This document shows positions 44,399 to 52,377 of a stretch of DNA of 64,000 nucleotides, one piece after another. The notes under the pieces are model-generated. The model did no database searches and was not told where the DNA came from. It was given only the letters and a program-made list of their open reading frames with translations. Both the position numbers and the translations under genes were made by a program. The DNA is taken from NCBI GenBank assembly GCA_011525805.1, contig WYBR01000083.1, positions 50,557 through 114,556 of the forward strand. Reading direction: 5' to 3'. The number at the start of each line of letters is the position of its first letter. Position 1 is the first letter of the stretch. Source of the stretch: Vicinamibacteraceae bacterium (GTDB taxonomy: Bacteria > Planctomycetota > Phycisphaerae > Phycisphaerales > UBA5793).

Positions 44399-45724
44399 AT
44401 GCGCCTCACGATCATCAACCAGTTCTACAAGCCGGACCTCAGTCCGACGGCCCACCTTGCCGCGTCGCTCGCCGAGCACCGCGTCAAGCGCCGCGACGAG
44501 GTTCGAGTCATCGCCAGCGCCGGCGGGTACGTGCCGCAGTCGGGCGCGGCCGCGCCTTCCATGTTTGACAATCCGCGCGTCCACCGCCTTTGGACGCCGC
44601 GGCTGGGCAAGTCGACCAAACTCAAGCGGTGCATCGATTACGCGGCCTTCTACCTCCAGGCGGCGCTCACGGCCCTGACGATTCCGCGGCAGGACGTGAT
44701 CATCGCGCTCACCACTCCCCCGTTCATCGCCTGGGCGGCGGTGCTGCACAAGTTCGTTCATCCCTGGACGCGGATCATCCTCTGGAACATGGACTGCTAC
44801 CCGGAGGCGGCGGAGCGCACCGGCGTGCTGCGCGAGACGGGTTGGCCCAGTCGCGTCATGCGCTGGTTCAATCGCATGCTCCTGCGGCGCCTGGACCACC
44901 TTGTCGCCCTCGACACGGCGATGCTCGATCTGCTTTTTTCGCAGTACGCGCCGCCCTCGAAGGCGCTGCCGGCCACGATCATTCCCAACTGGGAGCCGGC
45001 CGCGCTCTTTCCGAGGAAGCGGCACGCCGAGGCGTGGAGCCAGGCTGGGCCGCTGGGGCTGGCCGACCGCTTCGTCGTTCTCTACCTCGGCAATACCGGC
45101 TACGGCCATCAGTTCGAGACGGTGCTCGACGCCGCGGAGATGCTCAAGGACGAGGGCGTCACCTTCCTCTTCGTCGGCGGCGGCTCGCGGTGGGATTCGA
45201 TCCAGCAGGAAGCGAAACGCCGCGGCCTGGGCAACGTCCTCATGCACGGCTACGTCCCCAAGGAGCAAACGCCCGTCGTCATGGCCGGGGCGGACTGCGC
45301 GCTGATTACGCTGCGCGACATCGTGCTCGGAGTGATGAGTCCGAGCAAACTGCACGCGAACCTCGCGGCGGCCCTGCCGGTCCTCTACATCGGCCCGCCG
45401 AGAAGCAACGTCGACGACGCGATCACCCGATTCGAGTGCGGGGCGAGCCTGCGCCACGGCGACGCGGCGGGCGTCGCCGCCTTCATTCGATCGCTCAAGT
45501 CGGACCGCCAGCGCCACGAGGCCATGCGGCGCCGCGCCCGGGAAGCGTTCGAGGCGGCTTACTGCGACACGCGGACGCTGCCGCTCTTTGACGAAGTGAT
45601 CGACGCGGTGATGCGGGCGACGGCGCCCCAGGACCGTCGGCCGGGCGCAACCGGGGCCGCGCCGGCGCTGCGCCTTACGGCGCCACCGGACTCCGAAGCG
45701 CCGCGCGCGAGCGAGGTGGCATGA
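44399..45724 (+). CDS. Glycosyltransferase family 4-type protein (WbuB-like)
   Basis: 441 residues from ATG 44399. N-terminal Rossmann half: MRLTIINQFYKPDLSPTAHL, 'HRVKRRDEVRVIASAGGYV', QDVIIALTTPPFIAWAAVLH. C-terminal half: RFVVLYLGNTGYGHQFETVL, VTFLFVGGGSRWDSIQQEAK and VLMHGYVPKEQTPVVMAGAD, then the donor-site region LGVMSPSKLHANLAAALPVLY. It should add a sugar to a lipid-linked or protein acceptor at the cytoplasmic face. It overlaps the next gene by 4 bases (ATGA) and follows the epimerase by 39 bases. Confidence 0.9.
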   Translation: MRLTIINQFYKPDLSPTAHLAASLAEHRVKRRDEVRVIASAGGYVPQSGAAAPSMFDNPRVHRLWTPRLGKSTKLKRCIDYAAFYLQAALTALTIPRQDVIIALTTPPFIAWAAVLHKFVHPWTRIILWNMDCYPEAAERTGVLRETGWPSRVMRWFNRMLLRRLDHLVALDTAMLDLLFSQYAPPSKALPATIIPNWEPAALFPRKRHAEAWSQAGPLGLADRFVVLYLGNTGYGHQFETVLDAAEMLKDEGVTFLFVGGGSRWDSIQQEAKRRGLGNVLMHGYVPKEQTPVVMAGADCALITLRDIVLGVMSPSKLHANLAAALPVLYIGPPRSNVDDAITRFECGASLRHGDAAGVAAFIRSLKSDRQRHEAMRRRAREAFEAAYCDTRTLPLFDEVIDAVMRATAPQDRRPGATGAAPALRLTAPPDSEAPRASEVA

Positions 45725-46743
45725 GCGCCGCGGCCACGACCCTTGCGGGCAATCAGGCGCCGGGCGAGGCCCGCCCGATGCCCATCGATCCCCGCGCCGA
45801 GGCGCTGCGGGCCGTGGTGCATCCTGAGCGTCTCCCGCCGGGCCGCTGGCCGGCGATGGGCAGCGTTCCCCTGAGCGTTCTCATTCCCGCGCGCCATGAG
45901 CAGCGCAATGTCGTCGAGTGCATCCGGCGGCTGCGGTGGGCCGGGCACGTGGCCGTCGTCGATTCACAGTCGACCGACGAGACGATCCCACTCGCGCAGG
46001 CGATGGGGGCGGAGGTGTACCAGTTCCACTACTCGCGGCAGGGCTGGCCGAAGAAGAAGAACTGGGCGCTTGAGAGCGTCCCCTGGCCGCACGAGTGGAT
46101 CCTCATCATGGACGCCGACGAACACATGACCCCCGAACTGGCCGAGGAGATTCGGCAGGTGGTGACGGGCGAAGCGGCCGCGACGCCGCGCCGCGACGCC
46201 TACTGGATCAATCGCCGATTCATCTTCATGGGGCGTTGGATCAGGCACTGCGGGTACTACCCCTCGTGGAACATCCGGCTGCTCAAGCGCGACGCGGGGC
46301 GCTACGAGCGCATCGGCGATCTCGGTGACACCGGCTCGGGCGACAACGAGGTCCACGAGCACATCGTCCTGCGCCAGGGCGAGGCGGGCTACCTCAAGCA
46401 CGACTTCCTCCACTACGCCTATCCGGACATCGGGACGTGGGTGGAGAAGCACAACCGCTACTCGACGTGGGAAGCGCACGCGGCCGCCGCGGGCGACGCG
46501 GGCGAAGTGGCGCCCTCGCTTTTCGGCGGGCCAATCGCGCGGCGGCGCTGGCTCAAGGCGCGCTCGCGGCGCCTGCCCTTTCGTCCCGCCCTGCGATTCC
46601 TCTATTCCTACGTCCTCAGGGGTGGCTTCCTTGACGGGTATGCCGGCTTTGTCTTCTGCCGGCTGCTGGCCATCTACGAGTTCCTCTCCGTGGCCAAGCA
46701 CCGCGAGATGGAGGCGGCGCGGCGGCGGGAGCACCGCCCATGA
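45721..46743 (+). CDS. Glycosyltransferase family 2
   Basis: 340 residues. The first 45 residues are variable; the GT-A domain starts VPLSVLIPARHEQRNVVECI, has VAVVDSQSTDETIPLAQAMG and the DxD motif ILIMDADEHMTPE. WPKKKNWALE and RRFIFMGRWIRHCGYYPSWN are typical of the WaaE/KdtX-like sub-branch. A C-terminal hydrophobic/amphipathic region (FLYSYVLRGGFLDGYAGFVF) may touch the membrane. It overlaps both neighbours by 4 bases, showing a tightly coupled operon. Confidence 0.9.
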   Translation: MSAAATTLAGNQAPGEARPMPIDPRAEALRAVVHPERLPPGRWPAMGSVPLSVLIPARHEQRNVVECIRRLRWAGHVAVVDSQSTDETIPLAQAMGAEVYQFHYSRQGWPKKKNWALESVPWPHEWILIMDADEHMTPELAEEIRQVVTGEAAATPRRDAYWINRRFIFMGRWIRHCGYYPSWNIRLLKRDAGRYERIGDLGDTGSGDNEVHEHIVLRQGEAGYLKHDFLHYAYPDIGTWVEKHNRYSTWEAHAAAAGDAGEVAPSLFGGPIARRRWLKARSRRLPFRPALRFLYSYVLRGGFLDGYAGFVFCRLLAIYEFLSVAKHREMEAARRREHRP

Positions 46744-47327
46744 ACCGCGAGACCGGACACAGTGAACCATGCGGCGCCCCGCCCGCCGAGCAGCGCCACC
46801 TCAGCACGTGGACGACGCGAGAGAAGATCGGGCGCGTGCTGTGGTACTGGATCGAGGCGACGCTCTTTCGCCTCAGCCCCCGGCCGATGTATCGCTGGCG
46901 GGCGTGGCTCGTGCGGCGATTCGGCGGCGAAGTGCATCCGACGGCCCGGCTGCGCTCCACCGTGCGCATCGAGGTGCCCTGGCACCTGAGCGTCGGCGCC
47001 GGCTCCTCCGTGGGCGACTTCGCGATTCTCTACTGCCTCGGCCCGATCCGCATCGGCCGCGGCGTCACGATCAGCCAGTACGCCCACCTCTGCGCCGGCA
47101 CCCACGACTTCACGCGGCGGGACATGCCGCTGCTTCGGCCGCCGATCGTGGTCGAAGACGAAGCGTGGATCGCGGCCGACGCCTTCGTCGGGCCGAACGT
47201 GACGATCGGCGAAGGATGCGTGGTCGGCGCGCGTTCCAGCGTCTTCGCCGACCTGCCCCCGTGGAGCGTTTGCGCGGGCAGTCCGGCGAAGGCCGTCAAG
47301 CCGCGCCCGCGCTTCGATCCGAAGTGA
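46740..47327 (+). CDS. Left-handed beta-helix acyltransferase (WcaF/colanic-acid acetyltransferase-like)
   Basis: 195 residues. An N-terminal basic/aromatic helix region (REKIGRVLWYWIEATLFRLS and MYRWRAWLVRRFGG) precedes hexapeptide repeats: VEVPWHLSVGAGSSVGDFA-type turns, GPIRIGRGVTISQYAHLCAG, ending with GPNVTIGEGCVVGARSSVF and WSVCAGSPAKAVKPRP. HDFTRRDMPLL contains the probable active-site His. It O-acetylates a sugar in the polymer made by the same operon. Start overlaps the GT2 stop (ATGA). Confidence 0.9.
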   Translation: MNRETGHSEPCGAPPAEQRHLSTWTTREKIGRVLWYWIEATLFRLSPRPMYRWRAWLVRRFGGEVHPTARLRSTVRIEVPWHLSVGAGSSVGDFAILYCLGPIRIGRGVTISQYAHLCAGTHDFTRRDMPLLRPPIVVEDEAWIAADAFVGPNVTIGEGCVVGARSSVFADLPPWSVCAGSPAKAVKPRPRFDPK

Positions 47328-47430
47328 GCAGCGCGGAGGCGAAAGCGCAAGCGACTCCGCTCCCGCGTGCCCGACGTCATCCAAATCCCTTGATGCCTTC
47401 CCCCCTCCGCGCCCCCTATGCTCTTGAGGC

Positions 47431-48009
47431 ATGGCGCAGCGTCGTTTCCACTACGAGCAGGCGTTCGAGCACTACCTCCGCGCCAACCGGGTGCCTTACG
47501 TCGCGGTTGACGAAGCGCGCAAGGCGCTGACCAGCCCGCACATGCATCCGGTCTCGCCGGCGGGAGATGCGCTCAAGTCCTTCGATTTCGTGGTCTACAG
47601 CCCGGAAGGCAACCTCCTCCTGGACGTGAAGGGCCGCAAGTGCGCCCTGCGCCGCTCGGCCGGCCGCAGCGCCGCCGGGCGCCTCGAGTCCTGGGTCACG
47701 GATGAAGACGTCGAGTCGCTCGCGGCGTGGGAGCACCTCTTTGGCTCGACGTTCCGGGCGATGTTCCTGTTTTTGTACTGGTGCGAGGCGCAGCCGCCGG
47801 ATTCGCTCTTTCAGGAGGTCTTCGCCTTCCGGGACCGCTGGTACGCGCTGCGCGGCGTCGATCTTTCGGAGTACCGCCGCTGCATGGTCCGCCGCAGCGA
47901 TCGGTGGGGAACGTGGTGCGTCCCGACGGAGGCGTTCCGGCGCATCAGCCGCCCCTTTGCCGTGCATCGCCTCGTCCGGGCCGACGCGGCGGCGGCGGGA
48001 GCGAACTAG
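47431..48009 (+). CDS. HYExAFE family protein (PD-(D/E)xK nuclease-like)
   Basis: 192 residues. Begins MAQRRFHYEQAFEHYLRANR, the signature from which the planctomycete HYExAFE family is named. Then VPYVAVDEARKAL, SFDFVVYSPEGNLLLDVKGRK and LFQEVFAFRDRWYALRGVDL. The set E (HYExAFE), D (FDFVVY) and D-x-K (LDVKGRK) has the order of a PD-(D/E)xK restriction-nuclease core, so DNA or RNA cleavage is possible; this is inference. It sits between the polysaccharide operon and small membrane proteins, with about 100 bases on either side. Confidence 0.8.
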   Translation: MAQRRFHYEQAFEHYLRANRVPYVAVDEARKALTSPHMHPVSPAGDALKSFDFVVYSPEGNLLLDVKGRKCALRRSAGRSAAGRLESWVTDEDVESLAAWEHLFGSTFRAMFLFLYWCEAQPPDSLFQEVFAFRDRWYALRGVDLSEYRRCMVRRSDRWGTWCVPTEAFRRISRPFAVHRLVRADAAAAGAN

Positions 48010-48113
48010 AATCGAAGGTCGGGGCGCGCGTGCGCCTCCGGCGGCAGGATCGGATGGCCCGCGATTGTGACCGGCCCGCGCCCCGGCGCATCCAGTGTCA
48101 CAAGGAGACTTTC

Positions 48114-48413
48114 ATGCACAAGAAACGCAACACCCTCGGCGGGCTCATTGCCCTCAACCTCGCCCTCGTCGTCATCCTTGGGCTGGTGACCTTCGCCCCC
48201 TCCGTCCAGGCGAGCGGCGCCGCCGCCGCGGCGGGCGACTACATGATCGTCGGCGGACGCATCAACGGCGCCACGAGCAACGCCGTCTACATTCTCGACC
48301 AGCGCACCGGAGCGCTCATGTGCTTCCTCTACGACCGCTCAACGAAGAAACTTAAGGGTCTGTCCGTCCGCAGCGTCGCCAACGACGCCAAGCGATTCAG
48401 TCCCTCGCGCTGA
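48114..48413 (+). CDS. Small exported/anchored protein (copy A)
   Basis: 99 residues from ATG 48114 with AAGGAG 7 bases upstream. Basic N-terminus MHKKRNTLGG then a hydrophobic segment (about 11-32, LIALNLALVVILGLVTFAP). The rest reads 'GDYMIVGGRINGATSNAVYI', 'DQRTGALMCFLYDRSTKKL', a beta-rich fragment like one propeller blade. The next gene has the same plan. Type and function unknown; one membrane anchor or cleaved signal peptide. Confidence 0.75.
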   Translation: MHKKRNTLGGLIALNLALVVILGLVTFAPSVQASGAAAAAGDYMIVGGRINGATSNAVYILDQRTGALMCFLYDRSTKKLKGLSVRSVANDAKRFSPSR

Positions 48414-48463
48414 CAGACGTGTCCCCCCGCCTCGCGAACTTCCTCAACGACTGGATGGACGCC

Positions 48464-48787
48464 ATGACGAACCCGACTGTTGAAACATCACGACTCACCG
48501 CCACGGCCAGCCTGTGGGCCTCCGCTTTCGTCCTCGCCGCCTTCATTCTGGCGCAGGCGGGGCGCGTCGCCGGCAACCAGGCCCTGGCCGAGATGGCCGC
48601 CGACGGCAACGAATACGCCCTCGTCACCACGCAGGGCGGCAACGAGGAACTGCTCTACGTCCTCGAGAAGCGCGCCGGCCGAATCTTCGTCTACGAAGCG
48701 CGGCAGAACGACGGCCTCAACCTCCTGGACTTCGCCGACGTCGGCGAGGCGGTGACCCGTCTGACCGGCACAGGCGAAGGCAAGTAG
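48464..48787 (+). CDS. Small exported/anchored protein (copy B)
   Basis: 107 residues from ATG 48464; a GTG at 48419 and an ATG at 48455 in the same frame are alternatives and no clear ribosome binding site decides. Hydrophobic segment LWASAFVLAAFILAQAG, then NEYALVTTQGGNEELLYVLE and 'RAGRIFVYEARQNDGLNLLD', paralleling 'DYMIVGGR...AVYILDQRTGALMCFLYD' of the gene 50 bases upstream. Likely an old duplicate of it. Function unknown. Confidence 0.65.
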   Translation: MTNPTVETSRLTATASLWASAFVLAAFILAQAGRVAGNQALAEMAADGNEYALVTTQGGNEELLYVLEKRAGRIFVYEARQNDGLNLLDFADVGEAVTRLTGTGEGK

Positions 48788-49025
48788 CCTTCGCGCGCCC
48801 GAGGTCCCCGCAACGGACTCCCCCCGGCGGCTATACTCTGCGCGAGCCGGCTTCGGTCCGGTTCGCCTCGCGTCATCACCCCGCCGCGCCGATCAGGGAG
48901 CGCGGCGGGCGCCGATACCCCTCCCTGATGTCATTCCGGCTCAATCGACGGGGGCGCAGCGCCTCATCGCGCCCGCGCGCCCCTCGACAGCGCCGCTTCC
49001 GTGACGCGCGGAAGGACCGCCTCGC

Positions 49026-50510
49026 ATGCCCATCGTCCCCCTGCCCCGCTTCGAGGCCGAAGCCGATCCCCGGACCCGCGGCCTTTCCGAAGAGGAAGTC
49101 CGAACCTATGAGCGGCTCAAGCCGCCCGAAACCGTGGTCGTCAAGTACGGCCAAGCGGGGCTCATCGGCGAGTTCCCCGCACGCCTCGACCGCGTCCCGG
49201 GGTGCGGGACGAAGTTTGTCCTCAAGACGCCGCGCGGGACCGAGATCGGCGAGATGCTCACGACGACTTGCTCCAACGGCGGGTGCGGAAAGAGCCTCAC
49301 GCGCCGCGAGATGCTGGAGTACATCGAGAACTCCGGCGGGCGGCAGTACCCCTTCACCACCGCCGGCCGCGTTCTGCGCATCGCCTCCGTCGAAGACCTT
49401 CAGCACATGGAGCGCCTGCACGATCTCAAGCGGCCCATGCTCCAGCGCGTCCGCGAGATCGTCCTCGAGCAGAAACTGCCCATGAAGGTCGTCGACGTCG
49501 AGCCGATCCTCGGCGAGGAACTCCTCACCATCTACTTCCTCTCGGAGACCCGCATCGACTTCCGGGACCTCTCACCGCGCCTCTCCGAAGAGTTCCACTC
49601 CCGCGTCGAACTCCGCCAGGTCGGCGCGCGCGAGGAGGCCCGGCTCACGGCCGACTACGAGCGGTGCGGGCAGCACTGCTGCTGCAAGCAGTTTCTCAAG
49701 GTGCTCAAGCCCGTTTCGATGAAGTCGGCCAAGGTGCAGAAGGGAACGCTTGACCCGCTCAAGATCTCGGGGCGCTGCGGTCGGCTGATGTGCTGTCTGC
49801 GCTATGAGGACCAGACCTACGCCGATCTCAAGAAAAACCTGCCGCATCGCAAGACGCGCGTCGGCACGCCCGAGGGGGCGGGCGTCGTCATCGACTCGCA
49901 GATCCTGACGCAGCTGGTTCTCGTGGAACTGGAGGCGGATGGATCGCGCATCGCGGTTCCCGTCGAGCAACTCTGCGATCCGAGCGCGATCCCGCCGCGA
50001 CCGGTTCCGGCGGCGCCGGCGCGCCCCGAGCGTCGCGCCGCGGGCGGCGGGCGGTCCGGCGGCGACGACCCGCTCCGGGGCCTGAGCGAAGCGGAGGTGA
50101 GTCGGCGCCTCGGGCGCTCGGCGGCTGAGGCGGGCGAGTCGCGATCCGAACAGCCCCTGCCGCGGCAGGCGAGACACCAGAATCGCGCTGCCGAAGTCGA
50201 GGCGGAACTGGGCGCCTCCGACGCGGATGCAAGCCGTGGGGAGTCCGAGCAGCCCCCCGACATCGCGCCCAAGCCCGGTCGCAAGCGACGCCGCGGCCGT
50301 CGCCGCCGCCGACCTGAAGCGCCGCCCGCCGCGACTGAATCCGCGCCGATCGAGTCGCGGCCCGAGGCGTCGGATCCATCGCCGCAGGCCGCGCGCCCGA
50401 GCGGCGACCCCCCCCGCGAGAGCGGACAGCGCAAGCGCCGACGGCGCGGCGGCCGTAGGCGCAAGCGCAAGGGAGGCCCGGAGGGAGGCGCTCCGCCCCC
50501 GCCCGCCTGA
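49026..50510 (+). CDS. PSP1/RicT-type protein with long basic disordered tail
   Basis: 494 residues. Residues ~35-330 contain a PSP1-type core: VVVKYGQAGLIGEFPARL, 'LPMKVVDVEPILGEELLTIYF', IDFRDLSPRLSEEFHSRVEL, then a Cys cluster CGQHCCCKQFLKVLKPVSMK and SGRCGRLMCCLRYED. In Bacillus YaaT/RicT the equivalent cysteines bind an Fe-S cluster in the RicAFT complex that controls RNA maturation and phosphorelay. From ~335 the protein is disordered, ending in Arg/Lys-rich blocks (RKRRRGRRRRR, RKRRRRGGRRRKRKGG), as in RNA-binding proteins. The 238-base gap before it holds a TATACT at 48832-48837. Confidence 0.85.
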   Translation: MPIVPLPRFEAEADPRTRGLSEEEVRTYERLKPPETVVVKYGQAGLIGEFPARLDRVPGCGTKFVLKTPRGTEIGEMLTTTCSNGGCGKSLTRREMLEYIENSGGRQYPFTTAGRVLRIASVEDLQHMERLHDLKRPMLQRVREIVLEQKLPMKVVDVEPILGEELLTIYFLSETRIDFRDLSPRLSEEFHSRVELRQVGAREEARLTADYERCGQHCCCKQFLKVLKPVSMKSAKVQKGTLDPLKISGRCGRLMCCLRYEDQTYADLKKNLPHRKTRVGTPEGAGVVIDSQILTQLVLVELEADGSRIAVPVEQLCDPSAIPPRPVPAAPARPERRAAGGGRSGGDDPLRGLSEAEVSRRLGRSAAEAGESRSEQPLPRQARHQNRAAEVEAELGASDADASRGESEQPPDIAPKPGRKRRRGRRRRRPEAPPAATESAPIESRPEASDPSPQAARPSGDPPRESGQRKRRRRGGRRRKRKGGPEGGAPPPPA

Positions 50511-50532
50511 GGCGCGGCCGCGCAGCGCCGAG

Positions 50533-51972
50533 TCACTTTGCGAACTCGATCGTCCCCAGATCGATGACGGTGCGCCCCTCGGTGTAGAAGTCGGCGTTGA
50601 GCCGGCCTTCTCCGACGCTCGTGAAGACGAGGGCGTTGACCGCCATGGTGTGGGCGTATTCGATGTCGCCCCCGCCCGGCCCCGCGAACTCGGCGTTGCG
50701 GAGATCCTGCACGTGAAAGTGGTAGTGAAACGGCGCGAGGCAGCCCGCTTCGATCATCGCCGCCGGCGCGTAGTACTTCTGATCGTGTGAACGGTGAATC
50801 GGCGGATAGAGCGTTGCCCTGGCCTGCCCGTCGACGAGGTCGATCAGTCCGCCGTATTCCGTGCTCGTGTCCTCCCGGTCGCGTTGGGCCTGCGGGAAAA
50901 GTTGGCGGGCCATTGCCGCGTCGAAGACCATCTCTTCCGCGAGGCGCACGGTGAGCAGGTCGGGCCAGGTAAGGCGGGGCCCCCACTCGCGCAGGCTCTG
51001 CGGTCCGGTGTTGAGGGTGCTCGCCGACATGATCGCGTCGGGATGGAAGTGCGACTTGCCCGCGAAGCGGGCCTCGAGGGACGCGAGAAGCACCGGCGAT
51101 GATTGCTCGAGCCATTGCGGGTGAGCCGCCGCGACGCGATCAAGCACCGGCAGGTGCCGCAGCCGCAGCCCCTGGCGTTGTTCCGCGCTCAGGCTCGCGA
51201 CCAGGTCGCGGCAGCGCTGCCAGTGAGCGAGGTTCTCCTCGCGGCGCAGGTATTGCAGCCGCAGCACCTCTTCGCGCGTCCGCGCGATGACCGCGAGTTC
51301 GACAAAGCCCCGGCGCAGGTCCGTGAGCAGCGGATCGTCGGAATCGAGATCGGCCAGGCGCTGCTGCCAGAGGTCGGGCTCGCCGAGGCGGTTGAGCAGT
51401 TCCCACGCCGCAAGGCGCCACTGGGCGTGAACGACGTTGCGAGGCGGCTGCACGACGACCTCGAAGACGACTTCGCGGATGTCGCGCCCGCCGTGCAGGC
51501 GTTCGAGCGCGAGGCGCTCGGGGCGCATCTCGTCGGTGAAGGAGGGCGAGGGGCGGTAGAGCGAGCGCACGAGCGAGGGGGTCAGGTCGACCCACCCGCG
51601 CTCCACGATCAGTTCGCACGCCCACTCGACGAATCCCCAGGCAGGATGCGTCGGGAGGCGGTACTCGAGAACGGCTCGGGCTTCGTCGGGATTTCGCTCG
51701 TCGAGTTGCCGCCACGCCGCCGCGCGAAACTCGAGGGAGTGCCCCGGGCCGCTGATGATCTCTTTGAGGCGCTCGATGCGGCGCGGCTCCTCGGGAAACT
51801 TCAGCCGCGCCTGCTCCATCGCCGCCGCCTGCTCGCGCGCGGTGAGGCGCGGATCGGTCATCGCGGTGATGGGATCGTCGAAGTCGCGCACGGCGCCGCA
51901 GCCAGCCAGGAGCAGCGCGCTCAGCGCGGCGCAAGTCAATGTTGCCATGAGAGAGCGGCTTTCCCGGAGCAT
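50533..51972 (-). CDS. Planctomycete-type lipoprotein of unknown function
   Basis: 479 residues from ATG 51972 (MLRESRSLMATLTCAALSA). Lipobox cysteine in SALLLAGCGAVRDF, so it is membrane anchored. The first half is alpha-helical, HEAT-like ('EFRAAAWRQLDERNPDEARA', 'AQWRLAAWELLNRLGEPDLW'). The second half has 'HFHPDAIMSASTLNTGPQ', 'YGGLIDLVDGQARATLYPP' and HYHFHVQDLRNAEFAGPG, ending 'GRTVIDLGTIEFAK'. No known catalytic motif, though several His residues near 430-440 could bind metal. It meets the PSP1 gene tail to tail and diverges from the NifU-domain gene. Confidence 0.75.
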   Translation of the reverse strand: MLRESRSLMATLTCAALSALLLAGCGAVRDFDDPITAMTDPRLTAREQAAAMEQARLKFPEEPRRIERLKEIISGPGHSLEFRAAAWRQLDERNPDEARAVLEYRLPTHPAWGFVEWACELIVERGWVDLTPSLVRSLYRPSPSFTDEMRPERLALERLHGGRDIREVVFEVVVQPPRNVVHAQWRLAAWELLNRLGEPDLWQQRLADLDSDDPLLTDLRRGFVELAVIARTREEVLRLQYLRREENLAHWQRCRDLVASLSAEQRQGLRLRHLPVLDRVAAAHPQWLEQSSPVLLASLEARFAGKSHFHPDAIMSASTLNTGPQSLREWGPRLTWPDLLTVRLAEEMVFDAAMARQLFPQAQRDREDTSTEYGGLIDLVDGQARATLYPPIHRSHDQKYYAPAAMIEAGCLAPFHYHFHVQDLRNAEFAGPGGGDIEYAHTMAVNALVFTSVGEGRLNADFYTEGRTVIDLGTIEFAK

Positions 51973-52002
51973 GGCCGATTCTAGCCGCAGCCCCATTGCC
52001 TT

Positions 52003-52018
52003 TGTGATCTGGATCACG
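52003..52018. promoter_or_regulatory. CRP/FNR-like palindrome
   Basis: TGTGATCTGGATCACG matches the CRP half-site pattern TGTGA-N6-TCAC(A) at all but the last base. It lies in the 104-base divergent region, 31 bases before the lipoprotein start and 59 bases before the NifU start. Confidence 0.45.
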
Positions 52019-52076
52019 CGCCCGCATCGGTTTACCATTGGTCGGTCTCGATCGCCCACGATGGAACGCCCTTGCG

Positions 52077-52325
52077 ATGGCCCAGACGGCTGAACCAACC
52101 CTCTTCGAGCAGGTGGAGCGAGTCATCAACCTCATCCGCCCCGCCATGCAAGCGGACGGCGGCGACGTCGAACTCGTCGAAGTCACCGACGAGGGCGTGG
52201 TCCGCATCCGCTTTCACGGGGCGTGCTACGGCTGCCCATCGAGCACGCTCACGCTCCAGTCCGGCATCGAGCGCAACCTCAAGCAGCGCCTGCCGACGAT
52301 CAAGGGAGTCGAGCCGGTAAACTGA
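52077..52325 (+). CDS. NifU C-terminal domain protein (Fe-S scaffold)
   Basis: 82 residues from ATG 52077 (MAQTAEPTLFEQVERVINLI). RPAMQADGGDVELVEVTDEG and GACYGCPSSTLTLQSGIERN include the C-x2-C pair of NfuA/NifU-type carriers, which hold a [4Fe-4S] cluster at a dimer interface and deliver it to target proteins. Full domain length, no other domain. It diverges from a lipoprotein gene across a CRP-like site. Confidence 0.92.
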   Translation: MAQTAEPTLFEQVERVINLIRPAMQADGGDVELVEVTDEGVVRIRFHGACYGCPSSTLTLQSGIERNLKQRLPTIKGVEPVN

Positions 52326-52377
52326 CGGCCTGCGATCGAGGCATTGACAACGCGAGTGCGGCGCGCGATTGTTGAGC

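Noticed and set aside
48832..48837. TATACT as promoter for the PSP1 gene
   Set aside because: No -35-like hexamer at 16-18 bases upstream; noted in the gene entry only.
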